Notes under the pieces: generated by a model
The model's database searches: none
What the model was told of the DNA's origin: nothing
Seen by the model: only the letters and a program-made list of their open reading frames with translations
Program-made: the position numbers and the translations under genes
Source: an uncultured Isosphaeraceae bacterium
GTDB taxonomy: Bacteria > Planctomycetota > Planctomycetia > Isosphaerales > Isosphaeraceae
Length of the DNA stretch: 64,000 nt
Direction: 5' to 3'
Assembly: GCA_945957605.1 (NCBI GenBank)
Contig: CAMFLR010000003.1
Span: 248,001 to 312,000 of the forward strand
In this document: piece after piece, positions 61,301 to 64,000 of the stretch
How positions within the stretch are numbered: position 1 is the first letter of the stretch
How the letters are laid out: every line of letters begins with the position of its first letter

Positions 61301-63080
61301 TGAGACCACCGCTGCCAACCGAACCACCAGCCGAAGCGATGGTGTTGATTGCGGGACCAGCCTTGGAAACCGTTGCGGTTTCATTGGCGCCGTTATCGGT
61401 GATTGCGCTATTGTTCGCGTCGCCGCCGTATGTTGCCGACCAGACGTAGTTACCGGCTTGCGTCGGGATCACCGCATTCGGCGTGGTGTAGGTGCCGTTG
61501 CCGGTGACAGTCACTGTCTCGGTGGTAACGACGTTGCCATTCGGCCCGGTGAGGGTGAAGACGATGGATCCGGTCGGATTGACCGCGCCCGAAAGGTTCG
61601 CCGTGTCTGTCAGGCCTTGGCCGCCAACGGTGCCGCCGGCCGAGGCGACGGTGTTGATCGCCACGGTCGTCTTGCCGATGTTGAGCGTTTCGTTAACGCC
61701 GTTGTCTGTCGCCGAGGCGTTCTTGGTGTCGCCGCTGTAAGTCGCCGACCACGTGTAAGAGCCGGCCTGCAACGGAACGATTGCTGTCGGCGTGGTGTAG
61801 GTGCCGTTGCCCGAGACGTTCACAGTCTCGGTGGTAAGGATGTTGTTACCAGGACCGGTCAGCGTGAAGGTGATCGTGCCAGTCGGCGAGTTTCCGCCTG
61901 AGAGCGTGGCGGTGTCGGTTAGGCCCGAGCCACCAACTGCGCCGCCAGCGGCCGCGACGGTGTTAATCGTCGGCGACGACATCTGAGCGTTGCCGAAGTT
62001 CAGGCTATCAGTGGCGAGCAAGCTCTGCGATCCATCCGGTGCACCAGTCGTGGGCAGTGTCGCGGGATTGCCACCGTTCGCAACTGCGTCGAGAACAGTT
62101 GCCTTTTCCGACTTACCAGCCGACGCGCCAATGAAGTAGCTGGCGGCGGCATTCATTTGAGCGAGGTCGGTCGCGGTCGAATTCGAGCCAGCGCTCACGA
62201 CGGTGAAGTTCGAGCCGTACTCCAGTTCCCAGATCGCGATCTGCACGCCGGCGATCACATTCTTGGCCGGGACTGTCTGCAGATTATATGAGGTGCTGTT
62301 GTAAACGTAGCTTGTCGGAAGAGTCGAAACCACGCTGGTGGCGGGCAGGGTGGTACCGTAGCGATTGAAGAGATAAGCGATCTGGCCGCCGTTAGGCAGT
62401 GCGCTCTGGGGGACCGTGGGGCTCGTGAAGGGGTTGGTCGAGAGGAAGTCGTTGACGCCGACGCACATCGACTGGAACACGGCGGTGTTCACATTCGGGT
62501 CGCCGCCAAGCTTCGTCGGCAACTGAATGACGTACGTCGCTTGCGTGCCAGCGCCCGTCGTTGAGTAGTTGATCTCAGGAAACGAGGTCGAGTTCGTTGG
62601 ACCTTGGAATGTCGATGTGATGTTGTTTGGGTTGGCAAGCGTAACCGTGATCGTATTGCTCGACGTGACGCTGGCTGTGTTGACCTGCGTTTGGACCTGG
62701 GCATTCGTGTTGTAGTAGCCGCCAGCCGTCTCGACGATGCGATAGGTTGCACCAGGAGTCAGGCTGCCAACATTCGCATGTCCGATGCCATTTGCGCCAG
62801 TGTTGTCAAAAACATAACCGCCATCGGAGCCGGTCACGACCGTGCCGAGCGGCGTTGTGCTATTTCCCAGATACAGGTTGACCGTCGCACCCGAAAGCGG
62901 GGATTCGGTGGGGTCATAGATCCCGTTGGCGTTCGAATCGACGAACGCAGTGCCCTGAAGAAATGGAGCGACCGTCATGAGCGTTCTCGGCTCGCATGCC
63001 TCCACCATCGCCTTGAGCCGGCGGCTCTGTGTCAGGCGCTGCAAGCGATTAGTCCGAGTACGATCTTTGGTTGCTTTCAT
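55380..63080 (-). CDS. Giant surface protein with SdrD/Cna-B-like domains and 16 Ig-like repeats
   Basis: 2566 residues from the ATG at 63080; the frame is open to 63248. Planctomycete-type leader with 'MVEACEPRTLMTV'. Domains in order: Cna-B/SdrD-like 'LQGTAFVDSNANGIYDPTES' (about 35-115); a possible thioester domain (about 165-330) with 'SMCVGV' and 'GVQIAIWELEYG'; repeats at 369-2016, 16 copies of 103 residues ('SGGLTDSATLSGGYNPTGTI', 'YVWSATYNGDTNNSTATDNG'), an Ig-like fold; another SdrD-like unit ('ISGHKYLDATGNGLQPGEAP'), a beta-sandwich, 'LAGTVFVDTNADGVQNNGEA', and a C-terminal domain of 'GFWHNNNGQALINSLNGS' type. No LPxTG. It is probably exported and a cell-surface or matrix protein. 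Export route unknown. Confidence 0.93.
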   Translation of the reverse strand: MKATKDRTRTNRLQRLTQSRRLKAMVEACEPRTLMTVAPFLQGTAFVDSNANGIYDPTESPLSGATVNLYLGNSTTPLGTVVTGSDGGYVFDNTGANGIGHANVGSLTPGATYRIVETAGGYYNTNAQVQTQVNTASVTSSNTITVTLANPNNITSTFQGPTNSTSFPEINYSTTGAGTQATYVIQLPTKLGGDPNVNTAVFQSMCVGVNDFLSTNPFTSPTVPQSALPNGGQIAYLFNRYGTTLPATSVVSTLPTSYVYNSTSYNLQTVPAKNVIAGVQIAIWELEYGSNFTVVSAGSNSTATDLAQMNAAASYFIGASAGKSEKATVLDAVANGGNPATLPTTGAPDGSQSLLATDSLNFGNAQMSSPTINTVAAAGGAVGGSGLTDTATLSGGNSPTGTITFTLTGPGNNILTTETVNVSGNGTYTTPTAIVPLQAGSYTWSATYSGDTKNASATDNGVNETLNIGKTTVAINTVASAGGTVGGQGLTDTANLSGAVNPTGSIVFTLTGPNGNVVTTETVTVTGNGTYTTPNAVIPTQAGNYVWSATYGGDANNSAITDNGANETATVSKAGPAINTIASAGGSVGSGGLTDSATLSGGYNPTGTITFTLTGPDHTVVTTETVTVTGNGTYNTPTPVLPTQVGNYVWSATYNGDTNNSTATDNGQNETSTVSQAGPAINTVASAGGSVGTGGLTDSAVLSGGYNPTGTITFTLTGPDHSVVTTETVTVTGNGTYSTPTPVLPTQVGNYVWSATYNGDTNNSTATDNGQNETTTISKAGPTINTIASAGGSVGSGGLTDSATLTGGYNPTGTITFTLTGPDHTVVTTETVTVTGNGTYSTPTPVLPTQVGNYVWSATYNGDTNNSTATDNGQNETSTVSKAGPAINTIASAGGSVGSGGLTDSATLTGGYNPTGTITFTLTGPDHSVVTTETVTVSGNGTYSTPTPVLPTQVGNYVWSATYNGDTNNSTATDNGQNETSTVSQAGPAINTIASAGGSVGSGGLTDSATLTGGYNPTGTITFTLTGPDHSVVTTETVTVSGNGTYSTPTPVLPTQVGNYVWSATYSGDTNNSTATDNGQNETSTVSQAGPAINTVASAGGSVGSGGLTDSAVLSGGYNPTGTITFTLTAPDHTVVATETVNVNGNNTYSTPTPVVPTQVGNYVWSASYSGDTNNASVTDNGVNETSTVSKAGPAINTVATAGGSVGGSGLSDTATLTGGYNPGGTITFTLTGPDHSVVTTETVAVSGNGSYTTPIPVVPSQVGNYVWSATYNGDANNSAVTDNGANETATVSKAGPAINTVAAGGGSVGSGGLTDTAVLSGGFNPTGTITFTLTAPDHTVVATETVTVNGNNTYSTPTPVLPTQVGNYVWSATYNGDSNNTGVADNGANETATVSKANPTINTVAAGGGSVGSGGLTDTATLANGYHPTGTITFTLTAPDHTVVATETVTVNGNGNYTTPNAVVPTQVGSYVWSATYNGDANNTAVTDNGQNETTSGSKANPTINTVASAGGSVGSGGLTDTATLAGGYNPTGTITFTLTGPNNVIVTTETVNVTGNGTYTTPNAVVPLQVGTYLWSATYNGDSNNSSAHDNGQNETATVSKAGPAINTVASAAIPLASSGLTDTAVLSGGYNPTGTITFRLTAPNNTVVSTQTVNVTGNGTYTTPSAYTPTMTGTYTWSATYNGDTKNSSVQDNGQNETTAVSKANPLINTVATNSSTCGGNGITDTATLSGGYSPTGTITFKLTAPNNTIVSTQTVTVNGNGVYTTPTAYTPTLAGTYTWSATYNGDTKNATAQDNGQNESVTVGKANPTINTVATTSSTCGGSGITDRATLSGGYNPTGTITFKLTAPNNTVVSTQTVTVNGNGVYTTPTAITPTMSGVYTWSATYNGDSKNSAAQDNGQNESVTVGKTSPAISTVASPGGFVNVVNLTDTATLSGGYNPTGTITFKLTAPNGTVVKTETVTVNGNGNYTTPQSVLATQAGTYTWSATYSGDNNNGKATDNGQNETSNVTQPGTISGHKYLDATGNGLQPGEAPLKGVTIRLLSDSNHTGVCDSTDQVVATTVTDANGAYSFTNVPTGTYFVQEVVPTGYIQTGPLGPAANNVYTVTVAANGTVSTGNDFADYMPDCDSSDYSNIVYKVNGVVVPDLTGYTHQGDVVSVTFNVTASTPHQFSLVSYTAPAATFSASTASQQVVFEADSELLTPGVHTLTVQIPNSYYQVDFVCGAVINTFGPAGSNVFYHQEQRFIDSDNGGTETQLLNPASLAGTVFVDTNADGVQNNGEAGLGGVTVKLTGTDQYNKAVSLTRVTDSNGNYLFDGLQPGKYTVTEVEPSGYFSTGTSIGTVNGTTDGHTSNSLSDIIDSVILSLGNDGINYNFGELQTNACVDSGATATIGFWHNNNGQALINSLNGSSSSKALGNWLASNFSNLYGSSAGSNNMTNKTNSQVAAYFLTLFNQTGTKTAAQVLATALAVYATNSTLAGGSYAASYGFTVNASGTGSRTYNVGTNGAGFGVANNTTVTVMQLLQATNSASSAGSLYSGNTTKQGYANNVFSGINQSGDITS
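57033..61976 (-). repeat. Sixteen tandem 309-base coding repeats
   Basis: The Ig-like repeat array of the giant gene: 16 units of exactly 309 bases (16 x 309 = 4944) with no net length change. For example, equivalent positions fall at 57325, 58870, 59179 and 61960, all separated by multiples of 309. Inner units (the third to seventh from the N-terminus) are nearly identical in DNA and protein while outer units differ more, which suggests recent unequal exchange in the middle. Confidence 0.95.
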
Positions 63081-63629
63081 GTTTTCGCTCGTGATCTCAA
63101 TGACGATGGAATGGATGGACCGCTCTGGACGGGAAGGCGAAATCTGGGCGCGCACAGCGAACGCACACACGGAGGCGGGTGTCGGTCCGCGTTCAACGAT
63201 CAGATGGAACAAACTGTGAATGGCGTTTCTGGGCGGAATTCCGGACAACTGCGGGGGGTCAGCAGATGCATATTCTCATGGCTGAATCATCCTGTTCGAT
63301 CTTGACTTCCTGACGCGCCTGAATTCCATCACGGCACGGCGGGGGGGGCTCATATAGAGGAGTCATCAAAAAAACACAGCCTACGTGAGTCACTGTTCAA
63401 TCAGAATCAGATATTAGAACATCAGGATCGCGACTAGTGTATGCCGGCGTCAATGGACACCGGCGAAAACATGTACTAGGTTAAAACGGACTGCGCCAAA
63501 GTAGGTGACGGGTGATGCATAAAGTCAGCGTCCTGCTGGAAACGATGATGGAATTCCACGGCGAGCGAATGCTCGCCGTGGAATGGTATGAAAGGACGCC
63601 GGTTTCCCGACCTTACTTCGCACCAAAAC
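63081..63629. other. Intergenic region upstream of the giant gene
   Basis: 549 bases. Probable promoter region of the giant gene. A G8 run is at 63341-63348 and AT-rich DNA follows to about 63480. A perfect 14-base hairpin near 63553-63584 belongs to the next gene upstream. No gene seen; the frame continuing upstream of 63080 is not convincing. Confidence 0.4.
63553..63584 (-). terminator. Hairpin downstream of the PEP-CTERM-like gene
   Basis: Perfect 14-base stem ATTCCACGGCGAGC (63553-63566) with GCTCGCCGTGGAAT (63571-63584) and a four-base loop, 45 bases after the stop of the minus-strand gene at 63630. There is no T-run on the minus strand, so it is probably a terminator or an RNA 3' end structure. 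Confidence 0.65.
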
Positions 63630-63839
63630 TTAGCGGCTACGACGCGTGCGGACGAGCATGAGGCCCGCACCCAGAAGGGTGACGGCGCTGGCGATCGAGC
63701 TGGGATCAATTTCCGGAGTATCGGTGGGGTGAAGCGCTGCGTTGGCCGTGGAAGCCATAGCGACGACGATCAAGGCGAAGCCAAGACCACGACCAAACAT
63801 GCTACGCGCAATCGACAAGGCATTCTTCGCAAGGATCAT
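63630..63839 (-). CDS. Short secreted protein with PEP-CTERM-like tail
   Basis: 69 residues from the ATG at 63839 (GGGAGAGG upstream). Signal peptide 'MFGRGLGFALIVVAMASTANA' followed by a short mature part and a C-terminal 'PEIDPSSIASAVTLLGAGLMLVRTRRSR': Pro-Glu-Ile-Asp-Pro, a membrane helix and an Arg-rich end, the sorting-signal layout. Such short 'PEIDPSS' proteins are common in planctomycetes. Their role is unknown; the whole mature protein is little more than the sorting tail. Confidence 0.8.
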   Translation of the reverse strand: MILAKNALSIARSMFGRGLGFALIVVAMASTANAALHPTDTPEIDPSSIASAVTLLGAGLMLVRTRRSR

Positions 63840-64000
63840 GGAACCTCTCCCGAAACAATGAAGCGTCATACGAGATAGATGCTGACTTAAGGGAAGGATC
63901 CGCTAAACAGCCATGTTACGGTGACACAGCCCTTCAGCGGCCAGCCCTGCGAACTTGAACGGAAACTTTATCCGCAGCACAGCGGAATCAACTTCGCTCA
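63840..64000. other. Right-end sequence
   Basis: 161 bases after the start of the PEP-CTERM-like gene. It probably holds its promoter. I see no gene, repeat or hairpin. Confidence 0.35.

Noticed and set aside
57033-61976. Regular repeats that might suggest a CRISPR array
   Set aside because: The unit is 309 bases and codes in frame for an Ig-like domain. There are no short repeats separated by unique spacers and no cas genes.
63341-63348. G8 run upstream of the giant gene, possibly a phase-variation tract
   Set aside because: It lies about 260 bases outside the coding frame, and a single G8 run in GC-rich DNA is not enough. Long reads or strain comparison could show length variation.
1-64000. 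tRNA, rRNA, insertion sequences, prophage or plasmid genes
   Set aside because: I looked for TPsiC-loop-like GGTTCGAATCC stretches, transposase-like frames and phage genes and saw none. A tRNAscan-SE run would be decisive.

Overview
The window looks like chromosomal DNA of a planctomycete, probably of the Isosphaerales/Isosphaeraceae type. This is inferred from GC-rich coding DNA and several lineage-typical features. Secreted proteins start with an Arg-rich stretch followed by an 'LDERCLLS' or 'CEPRTLMT' type motif. A short protein ends in a PEP-CTERM-like 'PEIDPSS...RTRRSR' tail. There are also a CRTAC1/ASPIC-UnbV protein, a secreted sulfatase, leucine-rich-repeat and single-helix membrane proteins, and GTGCCACTGGC-type hairpin repeats.

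Layout. 1-2.7 kb (minus): start of a 2-oxoglutarate dehydrogenase E1 gene (cut by the window edge) behind a lipoate ligase-like gene. 3.0-7.1 kb (plus): lipoprotein, purC, aroC and an unknown anchored protein. 7.4-11.3 kb (plus): ExbB-ExbD-ExbD operon with a membrane protein and a secreted retropepsin-like protease. 11.4-16.5 kb (plus): a P1B-type metal ATPase fused in frame to an HflK/SPFH domain, followed by two more SPFH proteins. 16.5-20.0 kb (minus): two S53 (sedolisin) peptidases without a pro-domain and with basic Lys/Pro/Ala tails. 20.2-23.2 kb (minus): secreted protein, beta-propeller protein and trmB in one run. 23.4 kb (plus): hisE, then a hairpin repeat. 23.9-26.6 kb (minus): phosphatase, GT-C-like glycosyltransferase, small membrane protein. 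26.9-30.6 kb (plus): an enlarged DsbD with two alpha domains and three thioredoxin domains, the middle one without its cysteines. 30.7-32.2 kb (minus): sulfatase.

32.3-41.6 kb (minus) is the most distinctive block, a compact lipid-linked biosynthetic cluster: cytochrome P450, a fused fatty acyl-AMP ligase/acyl-CoA dehydrogenase, a free acyl carrier protein, a condensation-carrier-thioesterase NRPS without an adenylation domain, a small CTCGC protein and an Sfp-type phosphopantetheinyl transferase. A plausible route is fatty acid activation, loading on the carrier, alpha,beta-desaturation, oxidation by the P450, condensation with an amine or alcohol, and release by the thioesterase. The product is unknown.

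42.0-44.8 kb (minus): STAS protein, msrB, ferritin-like diiron protein, small basic protein. 45.3-49.8 kb (plus): a Met-rich secreted protein and a CusA-type RND pump with a roughly 230-residue insertion. 49.9-52.5 kb: LRR and small secreted or membrane proteins. 53.0-55.3 kb (plus): CRTAC1-type protein. 55.4-63.1 kb (minus): a 2566-residue surface protein with SdrD/Cna-B-like domains, a possible thioester domain and 16 exact-length 103-residue Ig-like repeats. 63.6 kb (minus): the short PEP-CTERM-like protein. I saw no tRNA, rRNA, CRISPR array or insertion sequence.
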